From: Punica granatum
Lineage: Eukaryota; Streptophyta; Magnoliopsida; Myrtales; Lythraceae
Assembly (NCBI RefSeq): GCF_007655135.1
Contig: NC_045134.1
Coordinates: 11,552,982-11,616,981, forward strand
Direction of reading: 5' to 3'
Length of the DNA stretch: 64,000 nt
Part shown: positions 34,064-46,440 of the stretch, piece after piece
How positions within the stretch are numbered: position 1 is the first letter of the stretch
Layout of the letters: each line of letters opens with the position of its first letter
Made by a program: the position numbers and the translations under genes
Notes under the pieces: model-generated
Seen by the model: only the letters and a program-made list of their open reading frames with translations
Database searches by the model: none
What the model was told of the DNA's origin: nothing

Positions 34064-35200
34064 TTATTCCAACTTTGCCAACGGATGCACTTCAACTCAA
34101 TCTAATTGCGTAAATATATTCCTCTCCGGTCGATCAACACCTACAATCTGGAACGTTAACATAAAGTACTATTAACGATAATAATGAGCATGGCAATATC
34201 CAAATTCCACCAACAAATGCTTAACAACCAAGAAAAAAAAGAGGGGGAAACAATACAGATATGGGAAAAAAGGTTAAAGCAAGTAAAGATGATTCCAAGG
34301 AAAGAAACCCACCCGACATACACATAAACAAAGAAGCTAAAAATACCTGACTTTATGAGAAAAATTGTTCTGTTGTGCTCCAAACCCCAATTAGAACTTC
34401 ATATTGCTGCTAATTCAAACCAACTTCCCTCTACCTTAGGAGCTCAAGCAGATGATAAGCAGCTCAAGTGGTCAATCCCCAGCAGAGCAAAAACACAAAC
34501 CCTGGTGCTCAAATCTCACCAGGTCCAAAAGTTGCCTTGGGGTGAAAGCACCTAAAACATTAGAAAACACAAAATTTCCCAATACCCGATATTTTTATTT
34601 TCTGGCAATAAAATATCTATATTTCAACAGCTCCGGTCACTGGTCAGAGACAGACAATCTATCATCCCCTGGTCAAGAAAAACTCCCCTGGAGCTTCCCG
34701 GAGCTACAAGGGCAACCCAGAAACAATTTTTTTTTTCCCTTTCTTTGTAACTTCCCCCAACTATACAGCTCTAGCCTGGAAACCAACAGAGCTCTACACT
34801 TGAAGAAATGCTCTGTTCCACAGCTGGGTCTTCAGAGAAATGGAACCCACCAAAGACCAAGAACCACAAGCAGAAAACCCAGATCGTGGAAACGACCAAT
34901 TGGGAGCTCGGAATCCGACAGCCCCCACAAAAGTTAACGGCTTGCCGGGGAAACAGACACCCCAAAGATGCAAGTGGGAGCAGGGAACAGAGACCCACCT
35001 AGGGTTTGAGAAGTATCCAGCCAAGGAAGCAGCTTTAGGGTTCTGCTGCAGCAGCAGCTCACTGTTGAAGATGCACGCTCAGATTGTAAGGGGGAAAAGG
35101 AGGAGGAAGGAGGAGAACGAGATCTAAGCAGAGGAGTTTACACTGAAAGCAGTCCACCCCCTTCACAACTCACAAGATCTCTCTCTCTCTACAGACTCGG
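34064..35200 (-). promoter_or_regulatory. 5' leader of the Tubby-like gene with probable leader intron
   Basis: On the minus strand, an acceptor (ATTGTAG then GTGTTG) lies at 34141/34140. A donor (AACCCTAG then GTGGGT) lies at 34999/34998. Together they define a possible 858-bp intron in the leader, followed by 77 untranslated bases before the start codon. The presumed first exon upstream (about 35000-35250) is CT-rich, with TCTCTCTCT runs, as is common in plant leaders. Open frames in this stretch are short and have no family support. The transcription start is not known. Confidence 0.5.
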
Positions 35201-35249
35201 TCTGAAATGGCTTTCTCTCTCTAAAACTGTCTCTCTGTGACCGGGAGAC

Positions 35250-36345
35250 ACGACCCCCGGCATTTTATTAAATCCCAATTCGCAAATTACCATTTTTTAA
35301 TCAACAAATAATATAATAAAATAAATATTATTTGGTGTGAAAATTTGTGAGAGACATTGATTCGTAATTTCAAGACATCGAACATAAAAGTTATTTTTAT
35401 TTCTCATAAACACTTTATCTGGACTCGAACTTATTTTTCCTTTTAATGGATTAGAACTGCTTATTAAGCAAAAACATTACGTTGGTAATATAAAATAATA
35501 ATAGTCACGTGTCTTTTTCTTTTTGTTTTTATTTTTTTTTCTGCTCTGGATAACCCTTATGTCGTTAAGCAAAGAAAATGGGCCGATAAATAATAATTGC
35601 AAAAAGAAAAATGGCAAAATGTGGAGGATGAATTTACAATAATGCCCTTGACGGATTAGTCAATTTACTGGGTAGCTATTGACACGTGGCATTTGGAGAT
35701 AAGAGTGGTAGGCACCGTTGGGGGAGCCACTCCGTCCACGCGGCTCCCGTCGGGAGAAGTGGCTGACGAATGCTAAACAAGTAAACGGAACGGACGAGAG
35801 GACTTGATGTCAGTGAGGGCAGGAAGGACATGAGATCCGGTGATCGCCGGTGCAATGCGGAATAGAAAGCTTATCCGGTCCTTTTAAAGAATCAGTTCTT
35901 GTTCTTTTTAACCGCTAAAAGTACGACAAAAAATAAGGATCGCAGTTAATCTTATTATTTATGACTATGAGGTCGGTTTAATCATGAAAGAAGGTCTGGA
36001 CTGACTTTCGCGATTGATGATAAATTTTCCATGTGAGAGAAGAATGCCTTGTTCTTCCAAGATGGTTTCTGGTGTAACGTATAATAGGAAACTCACTATG
36101 CTCTTTTGAAACACCTTTCTTTGTTTAACTGGTAAATTCGTCTTACGATTGCAAGAGGTCGGGATCAGTTTTCGAAGGACGGTGAATTTCCCGTGTAGAA
36201 AAAAAATGGACTTACAACAACATGCACGCATTCGTTCAAGCAATATCCCTTGATCTTCATATGCTGTCACTGATGTGTTTCTCATAAGTAGTTGTATGAT
36301 AAAAATTGTATCAAGCAAGAACTTCATTCAAAGTATAAAGGAAAA
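35250..36345. other. intergenic DNA upstream of the Tubby-like gene
   Basis: AT-rich sequence with an ACACGTGGCA element near 35681 (G-box/ABRE-like). A minus-strand open frame at 35965-36327 contains two similar segments (DQGILLERM and EQGILLSHG) that look like a diverged internal duplication. It resembles no family I know. Confidence 0.35.
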
Positions 36346-38060
36346 ATATACATTTGGTCCTTTAGATTTCAATACTTTTCTATTTTAGTCAACTTTCTAT
36401 TTTTTAATCGTTTAGATCCTAATATTTAAATACTTTTTTGTTTTAATTCTTTTCTTTTTTCTTAAGTCGTTTTCGTCAAATACCTTTGATTACTTTTTAT
36501 TTGGGTTAATAACCAAAAACAATCCAAACTTTTCACATTTTAACGATTTTAGCACGAACTTTTTCTTTTAGCCAATTAAATCACAGACTATCGATTTGAA
36601 AATAATGTAACACACCGTCAATTTCTCCGTTAATTTTAACCGAAATTGCTGACGTGTACATGACGGTGCCACGTGGCACATGATAATGAGCCGAGTGGGT
36701 CCTACATTTTTTTAAAAAATAAAAAATATTTTGAAAATTTAAAAGATAACAAAAAGCCGATCAGTGAGGGCATCAATGCTGGCCCCCACCACCGCAATTA
36801 GGGTTGCCGACGACGACCAGAGTGGGGTTATGGTGGGGGATGGTGTCGAGGCCCCCACTGCCGACCATCTCATGCTCTTCAAAATCGGCCTTACGGCCTT
36901 TTTTCTTTTTCTTTTTTCTTTTTTTTTTAAATTTTCAATTTATTTTTTTAAATGTGGGACTTTCTCGGTCAATCACCGTGTGCCATGTGGCACCGTCATG
37001 CACCCCTCAGAAATTTCATTTAAAATTAACATAGGAATTGATGGTGTGCTAACATTGAGTTTGTGATTTAATTGGCTAAAGGAAAAGGCTCATGCTAAAA
37101 TCATTAAAATGTGAAAAGTTTGAGTTTTTTTTTTTGTTATTAATCCTTTCTATTTTCATCCTTTCATCAAACTTTTTATTAGAGAATATTTTAACTTTGG
37201 TCTTTTACCTTTTAAAGTTATATTTTATTCTAATTCTTTTTTGGTTCAATTTTCTTAATATTACACGTTTTGTTCTTATACTTCTATCCCTCAAATTCCC
37301 ATAAAATGCCCACACGGCATTTTTTAAATTAAAAAAGATTATTATTTTAATTTCAAAAAAAAAAACAAAATATATCAAAATAAAAAAAATCGTGAACCTA
37401 CTCGAGAGAATGAAGTGGGGTGAACATTTATGTCACAAGCAATCTTTGCAAAGGTAATGGCGGTTTTCATTGGGAGAATCGCTTCTCAATTTTGCGAGTA
37501 AAGAAATGAAAAAATATAGGAAAAGTAAAGGCGATTGTGATTCGATAGCCACCAACTACACCTATGAGGTTGTAGTGACACACCTAGCAGGGAGATGATA
37601 AACTTTGATGCAAGGAATGGTGTTTCAAAGTGTAATCGTGGACGGAGGTATATGCTAAAGGTGACCGACATCGTCCCGTACTGGCTACCACTGCGTCTCC
37701 CTCTTAATTTACCATTCTCCCTCTTAAAATATGTTTTGATAGATTTTGCTTCATTTTAAAATTAAAAGAACAAATTATGTATAAACTTCAACAAGGTTGT
37801 CTAGCCATTTTTATGGAAATTTGAGTGGTACAAGTATAAAAAATGAAACATTTAATATTATTAAAATTAAACAATAAAAATTTAGGATAAAAGAATAACT
37901 TTAAAAATCTTCTCCAGCAAAAAACTTTTATAAAATGGCGAAAATAAAAAAGTAATCAACGGTATTGGATGAAAACAAATCAAGAAAAAGGAAAATGACT
38001 AAAACGGAAAAATATTTAAAGGTATAGGATCTAAACAATAAAAATTAGAAAAAGAACTGA
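36345..38060. mobile_element. outer long-TIR element, interrupted by a second element
   Basis: The left arm at 36345-36502 (TTTAGATCCTAATATTTAAA ... CTTTGATTACTTTTTA) matches the reverse complement of 37925-38050 (TTTAGATCCTATACCTTTAA ... CGTTGATTACTTTTTTA). The two arms enclose about 1.4 kb with no transposase frame. A separate element (36503-37146) sits at the inner edge of the left arm. Outer ends and target duplication were not resolved. Confidence 0.55.
36503..37146. mobile_element. nested MULE-like MITE with 9-bp target duplication
   Basis: The left end GGGTTAATAACCAAAAACAA and the reverse-complemented right end GGATTAATAACAAAAAAAAA match through long arms. Shared blocks are CAAACTTTTCACATTTTAA, GATTTTAGCA, TTTAGCCAATTAAATCACA and CATGACGGTGCCACNTGGCA. 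The flanks TTTTTATTT (36494-36502) and TTTCTATTT (37147-37155) agree at 8 of 9 bases. A 9-bp duplication is typical of Mutator-like elements. There is no transposase. Confidence 0.75.
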
Positions 38061-38754
38061 AAGAGAAAAGCCTCCAAACTTAGAAAACCAAAATATATAG
38101 TTTTTCCAAATATAAATATATATATATATATATATATTGTGAATAAGAACTTCGTTGACAGAATGCATTGAAATGTAGACAGATACTTTATTAATTTGAA
38201 AATATATATAATTTGTACAATTATTTCATTAAAACTATCCATGTTTATTCCTGAGGGTTTAATTAAGTAATCTTTTACTGCCCAATAGGGTCGGATGTAT
38301 CCGTGCCGAATTTCACATGTGTATGAGAAAATGGAATATTTTCAAGGTTTTCTTTTCTTCCAGCAAAAATAATAATAATAAAAAGAATTCAGTGAAGGCG
38401 AATCCTCAATTCTCACAAAGAATTCTCCCCTTTTTTTTATTGGAAAAAGATAGAGAATGAAGCGTTGTTTGGACGACATAATACTACAATTGATTAAAAA
38501 GTGAATTGTTGACAGTTGGGCCTTTTGTTGGAGTATTATTATATTACATGAACATAAACATTAAAGAGAAAATTTAACTATAAAATTGTTTTCCCTAAAT
38601 TATAGGTCAAAATAGAAGATTATTGTTTTTGATAAATCATATTACAATACTGAGGATACGAGTGATAATGTATATAATGGATGTGAGTTTTACAAATATA
38701 ATCTTGTTGTAAAATCTTTTTTTAGTTATAAAGGAGGTCAAAGCCTAATACAAA
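38061..38754. other. AT-rich intergenic DNA with (TA)n
   Basis: A TATATATA run lies at about 38108-38137. No gene is supported. Confidence 0.4.
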
Positions 38755-38865
38755 TAATTAATAAAGGGCACGGTAATCTCATTAGGGATCGAACCTGTGA
38801 TTTCTAAGTCAATAGGCGAGAACGTGCGCTACTCCACTGCACTTTCTGTTATAAATCCTTACCAA
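38755..38865 (-). repeat. tRNA-derived SINE-like fragment
   Basis: The minus strand has a tRNA-like box A (GTAGCGCACGTTCTCG) and box B (GGTTCGATCCCTAATG) about 40 bases apart. No clean cloverleaf or target duplication was found. The arrangement resembles that at 480-605. Confidence 0.45.
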
Positions 38866-39636
38866 CCATAATTGTAGAGTTTTAACTCTGGAAATTGACT
38901 ACAGTAGTTAGCTTTTTTACAACCAGACATTGATGTTAAGCTCGGACTTTACAATGGCGACTCTAGTTTAATGAATTTGACCATATTTAATTTGTGCCAC
39001 ACTCGATGATTTTTATCTATTCATCAATATTATTTGTATATTATAATATATAATTAGATACTTTTCAAAATTAAAAGCTATCTTCATAATTTGAAATAAC
39101 TCCTCAAGATTATTTTCCAAATATAATATGTCAGATGTCCTATAAGCATTAGACGAAAATTCATTTCTTTTCATCAATTTTTTACTTATCATAATTTTTC
39201 CTACACCTCACTCACACCGGTCGATATTTTTCATTTTTCATTGCACCGATGCATAATACGTGATATGTCCTTTTTTATTACAAGGAGCTTCCTCACTTGA
39301 TCAATCACCTACATGAATTCCACACAAGCCCGTGGAACAGATCGTCCAACCATACATACCAAGTATATTGGGTGCATATAGTAGTACTATGCACTCTCTA
39401 TACATGTATCATTCGCGTTTCTATCTAGATTACGTATTTGTTTTCTGTCATGAATTTATTTTTCATAATTTGTAGTATTTATTGTGTGTACTCGAATATA
39501 TATATGGTTTTTGACATATATTTTCTTTATATCTACATAAAAATTGATAAAATTTTGGGATCAACTTACTCGTATTAAAATGGTTAATTAAATTTCATTA
39601 TTTTTTTATTTTGATAAATGTAGCATCAATTATCAA
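38866..39636. other. AT-rich intergenic DNA, nothing recognised
   Basis: No supported gene or repeat boundary. Confidence 0.4.
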
Positions 39637-39639
39637 TTA

Positions 39640-39830
39640 ATGGTAGTATAACATTGAACCGGTGTTGGCCTCAGAGCACTCGATGTTTTCTCTGCTAAAG
39701 AACTTTAGAGATCTGCCGAAGCCTTGTTCGCAAAAGATCTTTAGGTAATCAGTTTTATGGGTTTCGTACACCAGTCCTGGATTTATGGCTTTGGCGGATT
39801 TATATGGCCTACATCGTATTAGACAAGGTT
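39640..39830 (-). pseudogene. subtilase (subtilisin-like protease) fragment
   Basis: The minus strand translates to SAKAINPGLVYETHKTDYLK, then IFCEQGFGRSLKFFSRENIE and CSEANTGS. This corresponds to the conserved plant subtilase segment after the catalytic Ser region (PvKAiNPGLVYet...DYikfLCgqGy...C). Only about 55 residues remain. The catalytic Asp, His and Ser segments and the fibronectin-like end are not found nearby, so this is a relic. Its open frame suggests recent capture or loss. Confidence 0.7.
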
Positions 39831-39849
39831 GATTAATCAAATAATCTAT

Positions 39850-41300
39850 TTTTAGATTTAGTTTTTACAGAATTTTGTTATTATGATAAATATAACTATT
39901 ATGCATGGACTTGGTACGACATTATACTAAACAAATTGAAGTAATTTTTTTCCTTGAATAAATTGAAGTAACTTACATAATAGGTATAGCTTTTTTATAG
40001 TTATTTTTTCATATAATTGCACGATAAATTTTAGAACTACATAATATTACACTTCATTTTTTCCAACCAAATGTGCATTCAAATTAAAATCCCTCTTAAT
40101 TGTATAATTATAAAATAATCTATTCCAATTAATTTATGCAAATTTAAAGCTACCTTTTCTATTTATAGCGGTAATAATATTTCACTCATTTACTTAATTA
40201 ATATAGAATTACGCAATACCATCTTCACTGTACCAAAGAGCATTTGAAAGGTATGAGGGCTTGTATGTACATCTAAATAGCCGAATAATGCAGTTAAAAA
40301 AAGAAGTTGTGTAATATAATTGAAATTTTCCCTTTCTGACGGTTCCAAAATATTGTTATTATTCCAACATATATACGTACAAAAATCATGGTTGAAAACA
40401 GAACAATTCTATTTACATGTTGGTTCATAATATCAAATTATTATGATAAGCAACTATGAAAATAAATATTTGGCATGACTTTAATACTAATTATTAGGAA
40501 AGTGCCCATGCTTAGCTGCGAGTACAAAAGTTTCCCAAATAATTTATTAGATAAATATAATACTAAGAAATTGTTATTTCTTATACCGCTTATTTATACT
40601 AGCAGAGACATGTATGAGTTGCATACATAAGCAATTATTACTTATTTTAAAATACTCTTACTATAATATGGATTTACATTAAATAAATTTAAGAAAAGGA
40701 AAGAAAATTCAAAAGAAAATTGTACCCTATATTCACATATAGCTCGGCAGCTTCAAACTAATCGACATTATTTGCAATAGACAGTATTTCAAGAAAATTG
40801 CACTATTTTATCAACTCTATATAATTTCTATAAGGCACATCTAAGTACAAATTATAGGTATTGTTATACGTGTTTAAGCGACTAAAAGTGCAAGTCCATT
40901 CCTCTCGCGATGGAACGCTGTTAGGACCACGAAATTCTAATCCAAACCACGAGTAACTCACGTGTGTTTTGTCGAAGAAGAGACTTGATCTACAGCTCAT
41001 GGTTAGTCTCAAACACTTGCACGAAGGAAAGATCAGGAGTGCTACTCGATTTCCCTCTCCGAAACTCAAGATAGTGTGAGCCGTGATTATAGGAAAAAAT
41101 AATGAATTTTGATCAACCTAGAAACATCTAAAGTGCATGTATTTATAGAGGGTTTAGAGATAGATTATGTTACCACCATGACGAAATATTTAGTATATTT
41201 TCATATCCCATACCTCGATATATTAGGAAGCTTATCCTGTAGTTATGGGAAATTCCCTATTATAACTCATACTGACAGGCCCTTGCTAGTGGGCCTCGTT
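39850..41300. other. AT-rich intergenic DNA
   Basis: The stretch 40800-41150 is less AT-rich and could be an LTR-like fragment on the minus strand, but no ends could be fixed. No gene is supported. Confidence 0.35.
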
Positions 41301-41319
41301 GGGAGGGTTAGACATGACT

Positions 41320-42515
41320 CGTGAATGATCGAATTGGGCCTCGCTCAAGTCGCTAGGCCTTTCGGGTAGCATCGGGTCGAAGCCCGAAATTCTGTCCCCA
41401 ACATTGCCCTCTACTTGGGCACGTGCGACGCGTACGGTTGCCTGCATGGTTGAGGAAGTCATTGACACGTGTCGCTCCATGGCTCGCGGAATGTACCCCA
41501 CCAAAAAGCACACTTCAAGCGTTGGCGTATTGTTAGATTGGCCTTGATCCGACAGCAGATAGGAGGTCAATCTACGTCAATCCTTCTTGTGCCCCCTAGC
41601 CGTCAAATCGTTTTAACCCTGCTCACCCTCAACCTTTGAATTGGGCGTCATTTCGCCATCGCGGACGTGTCAGAGCTAATGATGGCGGAAACACTCCCAA
41701 GGCCACAACTTTTGGCATTCCAGTAGGATTTCGACGCCTATAAAATGGGTCATTTGGAGAGCTTTTCCTCATTTTTTATTCTCTCTCTAGTGCTGAAACT
41801 TTGCCTGTTCTCTCTCTCTCTCCTACTGAGCATTTTCCGATTGTTTTCTCTTATCATTACCCTAGTTTTTCAGCGTTGGTATCCCAAAGAGATGAGAGGG
41901 CGACATCAGGTAGTAGGGTTGGATCCTTTACGTGTAGGTCGGGCAAAGATCGCGAGGTCTACGCCAAAAATCAGATTACTTTTGATGAGTTCAAGGAGGT
42001 GATGATGTTGGGCAGCATCTATGACTCGGAGAATCCGCACTTCCCCCATTCCAATTGCAGGCCGGATGATCCGAGGGATGTTGGGTAAATGCCCATGTGG
42101 CCAGCGCTGATTGAGGCATGGCTTCAATGGCCTCTCCACGCAAACGTCGTGGAGCTATGTAGGCGACTCACTATCACCCCTTCGTAGCTGCCTCTGAACT
42201 CATGGAGGCAGTGGTTCACGTTTCACGTGTGCTGCCAACTTCGTGGCATAGTCTATTTTTTTAATACTTTCCTTCAGTTCTTCCGCCTCTAGGAGAATCC
42301 GCGCGGGCTAACATACAAGTTCTTCTTCACACCTCGCTATGTGAGGATGAGGATACTCCGTGGTTACCCCAGCACCAATTCTGACTAGCGGAAGAAATAG
42401 TTTTTCATAAACCAGGCGAAGCCCTGGAACCCTCAACAGTGATGGGTGTGGCGCGAAGCTGCCCCTGACGTTGACCCAAGACTCTCCCTAGAAGAGTGGA
42501 TACAGGGAAATGGGA
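41320..42515 (+). pseudogene. decayed plant retroelement (gag-like region with LTR-like promoter)
   Basis: A TATAAAA promoter-like motif at about 41739 is followed by a CT-rich leader, then by broken coding sequence. Readable pieces are YAKNQITFDEFKEVMMLGSI, the segment LPLNSWRQWFTFHVCCQLRG, then FFFTPRYVRMRILRGYPSTN, a RKK-stop-FFINQAKPWNP stretch and WREAAPDVDPRLSLEEWIQ. The pattern (aromatic-rich, GYPSSN..WK.RFFFV, then W) is that of gag-like N-terminal proteins of plant gypsy-type retroelements. Several stops and shifts interrupt it. No protease or reverse transcriptase follows. Confidence 0.5.
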
Positions 42516-43282
42516 CTAACTCAGGGAATGGGAAATGGGAAATGGGACTAACTCATCTTCTCATACTCATACATAAATGAAAAATAGGCACGAAATGGGA
42601 CTAACTCATCTTCTCAGCCAGAGTTTCTCTTTAGCATCACATTCTCTCTAAACTCATAACTCTTCCTCTATCGCGGAAATCAAGTAAAACCCTTATCTCG
42701 TCGAGATTCCAACCATCCACAATCAGCCCATATCACAATAAATACGATGTATAGTTGCAATAGCGAGACAATGGCTTGGTCGTTTAATCTATAAAGAGAT
42801 TCAGTACTACCAATTGTGGCAACTGTCCGGCAAATATCTAACACAAAATAATAAAAGAAAAAAAGATTCAAATATTGAAAAAATATTAAAAAGTATGAAA
42901 TAGCAAATCATGTCTAAGATATGAAATTCCTATTCGGTCAATGATTCTCCTTCGAGCCAGATTATCCACAATTGCTGAGCATGGGCTACTGTTTGTGGCA
43001 TAGGAACCCTTTGTCGTTTCCATGGTTGCTCGATTGTCCTGCAATAACGGCATGTCGTAGTTGATGTTATGTCGCCCTCCTTTAAATCGGTTAAAACAGT
43101 TATAGAAAAAATTGGGTGACATGAAATGAAAATGATTTTGGATGGAATGATGAGTCAGTGGTTAATCCATATTTATGAAATGAATGATCTTTAGAATTTC
43201 TTTTGAGATTGGTTGGATTATTTAGCCCAACTCATTTGGACAAAGATTCTACATGGGTTATCTTTAATTTCTTCAATTAACA
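42516..43282. other. intergenic DNA with short local repeats
   Basis: The phrase GAAATGGGACTAACTCA occurs several times between 42505 and 42620, partly as GGGAAATGGGAAATGGG. No gene is supported. Confidence 0.5.
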
Positions 43283-44563
43283 GGGAAAATTGCACCCTTA
43301 GTACAAAAGTTTTGGAAAGTTGCATAATTGATACAATTTTTTTTTGTACCAGAGGTACATAAAGTTTGAAAAACATAACAAAATAGTACATTTCGTCAAT
43401 TTTGACTTAACACTGTTAGTCTCTGCTTACGTGATAGATGACGTGTCAGTTGTCATTCTACTGGCAAATGACGTGGACAAATTTGAATTCGATGACGAGT
43501 GACGAGAAAAATCATGACGTGGCGGTGGAAGAGGTCTGAAGCCGTAACAATTTGTTACAAAAATGTTTTGGATAGTGTAACTTATTATTACAAAATTTTT
43601 GATAGTGTAACTTGTTAGTACAAAAAGTTTTAGATATGTAATTTGTTAGAACAAAAAGTTTTCTACATATAACTAGTTAGTCCAACTGCGTGCAAAAAAC
43701 TGCTAGTGCTACAGGGGTTTTACATAGAGTTTGGGGAAGAATTATTGTGCCAAACTAAAGCCGTGTGAATGTGTTTCAAATAGATTAAAAATGGATTTGA
43801 AAATGTAGGAGTTTGAGGGATAATTGGGCGATGAGGTTGCGACAATAATAATTAATAAGATTAAAAGGGGCACACAACGTTTAACAACAAAATGTTAACA
43901 ACATTTACAAAATCCTTCCACACATATGTAATAACCACAAAATGAAATCAAATCTCATATTAATCTCAATATCTACAAAATCCTTCCAGATTAATCTCAT
44001 ATGTTCATAGGGATGACAGTACCATTGACACTACTTAATAATCACAAAATGAAACAGGTTTCACTCACTATCATCATCACAACCTATTGAACCTAATTGA
44101 TTGCATGTGAAGGCCGACTAGAAGACCTGGATGCAGAACCATTTGCCTTTTATCAGTTTGAAATTTTATTTTTTAATTTTTTTTCGCCACATCAGTTGTT
44201 TTTACTCACCACACCCCACCGATGTGTACTAACAAGTTACATGTGGAAAACTTTTTGTACTAACAAGTTACACTAGTCAAAATATTTTGTACTAAATTGT
44301 TATAACTCCAAACCCCTTCCACTGCCACATCATATTTTCCACTCGTCATTGGGTTCAAATTTGTCTACGTCATATGTCAGGTAAAATGGCAACTGACACG
44401 TCATCTGCCACGTAAGCAGAGACTAACGGTGTTAAGTCAAAATTGATGGAATATACTATTTTGTTACGTTTTTCAAACTTTTTGTATTTTTGGTGTAAAA
44501 AAATCTTTTTGTACCAATGGTGCAACTTTCCAAAACTTTTTGTGCTAATGGTGTAATTTTCCC
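43283..44563. mobile_element. non-autonomous MULE-like element with ~280-bp inverted repeats
   Basis: The left end GGGAAAATTGCACCCTTAGT and the reverse-complemented right end GGGAAAATTACACCATTAGC match over about 280 bases. Shared blocks are GACTTAACAC/GACTTAACACCGTTAGTC, TCTGCTTACGTG and GACGTGTCAGTTG. The interior repeats GTAACTTGTTAGTACAAAAAG in tandem-like fashion and has no transposase. The flanks TCAATTAACA and TCACTTGATA agree at 7 of 10 bases, a possible decayed target duplication. Confidence 0.7.
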
Positions 44564-45940
44564 TCACTTGATATGATCATCTTGAGGGATTTGAACTAAG
44601 AAAAATCATCAACATTTTATCTTTTGCTTCAAATGAATATGAAATTGGCTATGCTATTTACTTAGGATAGGTTCCCTCGACGTGTACCCATTTGCTAGAG
44701 AAGACGTGCCACAAATCGAGCGGCTATGTGACATGACCAATATTGTATGTCTCCTTTTTTATTTTGCTAATAAATGAGATCGAATAAGTTTGAAACATCA
44801 TGTTTGCGGTATTCTCACATAGAACTAAACAATATCATTTATTTGATTTTTATACTTTCTTGTGTTTACACCATTTATATAGATACTTGATTGATGGTTG
44901 GTCTTCTTGGAAGCCAGAGGACGGCAAGACTGTACTTATGATAACTATCAATCGGTAGCCCATTGTCACAACAATTCTTCTAGATAAATACTTTTCTTAT
45001 TCATGACTAGTAATAATAATTTCTAATTTTTAAAGTTATATCTCTTTATTATTACTGGTTTGCTAGTGGGTTACGGGACTTCGGGAGATGGATTGTGCAA
45101 AACAGCTATTGAATATATTGGAGTAACATGGTTTTTTTCCCTTTTAATAGACAATCTCTAGGAGGATGAGGTGTCAAGTCAGCGTCCTATTATCCATACT
45201 TATGAGATGAATTAGGTTAGAACTTCTTTTTTTTACTTTAAAGTCGACCGGTCAAGGATACTTAGCCCCGTCAGATATCAACGTGCTTTTTACACTTGTT
45301 GCATGTGCCACTGTTAGTGGCATGAGTCATGGGAGGAGCTGTTCCACGGGAGCGACAATCGGACATGGAGAAAAGCTACTTTCATGAGAGCGGTCTATCG
45401 ACAACTACTCCTTGCAAGGATTCCCATAAATGAGAATTTTGATATTTCGAGACAAATACGAGATATACTTTTGTGCCCTAGCGCCTCAGCCCCGTCTTCT
45501 CCGACTTCGACTACCTCCACAACAAGGTTCAGTTCTGGTTCTAGTTCTCCGCCGGATCCATCCTCTCCTCTCTCCTTGTCCATAGTAAGTTTTAGATTGC
45601 CTTTGTTGTTGCCTCTTCCCAGTTCTTATCTTTGAGGCCAAGAGTGAAGATTATACTGATTGATTTATATGTTGTTCACATCATAATTTCTTTGAAGATG
45701 CCAATCAGAGAAATAACTCGAAAAAATTGAATCCATAAATGCTTACCATGAGAGTAGGAATTGTTTTAAGAACAAGAAATGGTATTTATGGAATAAATGA
45801 ACGTTGAAAGGGGTAATTTGGGTATAAAAATGAAGAGAAACAAAGAGATGAGCTCTTCACGCCTGTGTTTAATATAGAAATGGTATAAATGTCATTGATC
45901 ACACAAAAACATTTAAAGTATTAAATCCATCCACCTAAGG
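44564..45940. other. intergenic DNA with isolated coding-like scraps
   Basis: An 83-codon open frame at 45384-45635 ends in a Ser/Pro/Thr-rich stretch. A short LIDGWSSWKPEDGKTVLMIT segment occurs at about 44887. Neither could be assigned to a family. Both may be retroelement debris. Confidence 0.3.
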
Positions 45941-45949
45941 AATCCCGAA

Positions 45950-46440
45950 CAATGGGAGAAGAAAACTATTAGCCAAACTCTACTGAGGACTAAATAAGCA
46001 AAACCTAACTTTTCGCAGCCCTAAATGCATTTACCAGAAATCCTAGCATTGCAATTCCTTCATATCCAATATTACTGAATGTACCCACAATACTTCAAGC
46101 AGATTGCGTCTAACTTTTGCATTTTTTACCCTCATTTTGTTGAAGCCTCTGTATGCTAACCTGAGCTAATAGGCTCCCTAATATGTCACATTGCAAGTAA
46201 AGAAAAGATGATCACGAATTGCTATATGTAACTGCAAAACTCACATTTCTCTGGTGTCGTTGCGACCCTCAATTTCATCATTTTGCTCTTTGTAGTCAAC
46301 CTATCAAGCACCCTCAACCTAGTTGATGAATGAAGCCCTTGGAGTATGTCTTTCAAAACAAACAACACGATTCCAGTCCGGCTTTGGCCCTTTTCATCTT
46401 AAACAACTCCATGCATCAAAAGCAGATATTTAAACAATAA
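45950..46440 (-). pseudogene. LINE relic, zinc-binding domain of a reverse transcriptase
   Basis: The minus strand, read with frame changes, gives WNRVVCFERHTPRASFIN, then LDRLTTKSKMMKLRVATTPE, CEFCSY and QCDILGSLLAQV. This is the pattern of the zinc-binding region at the C terminus of plant LINE reverse transcriptases (W..VVWF...PRASFI.W....L.TK.RM...C..C...E...HLFF.C). Stops and shifts interrupt it and nothing of the polymerase remains nearby. Confidence 0.7.
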
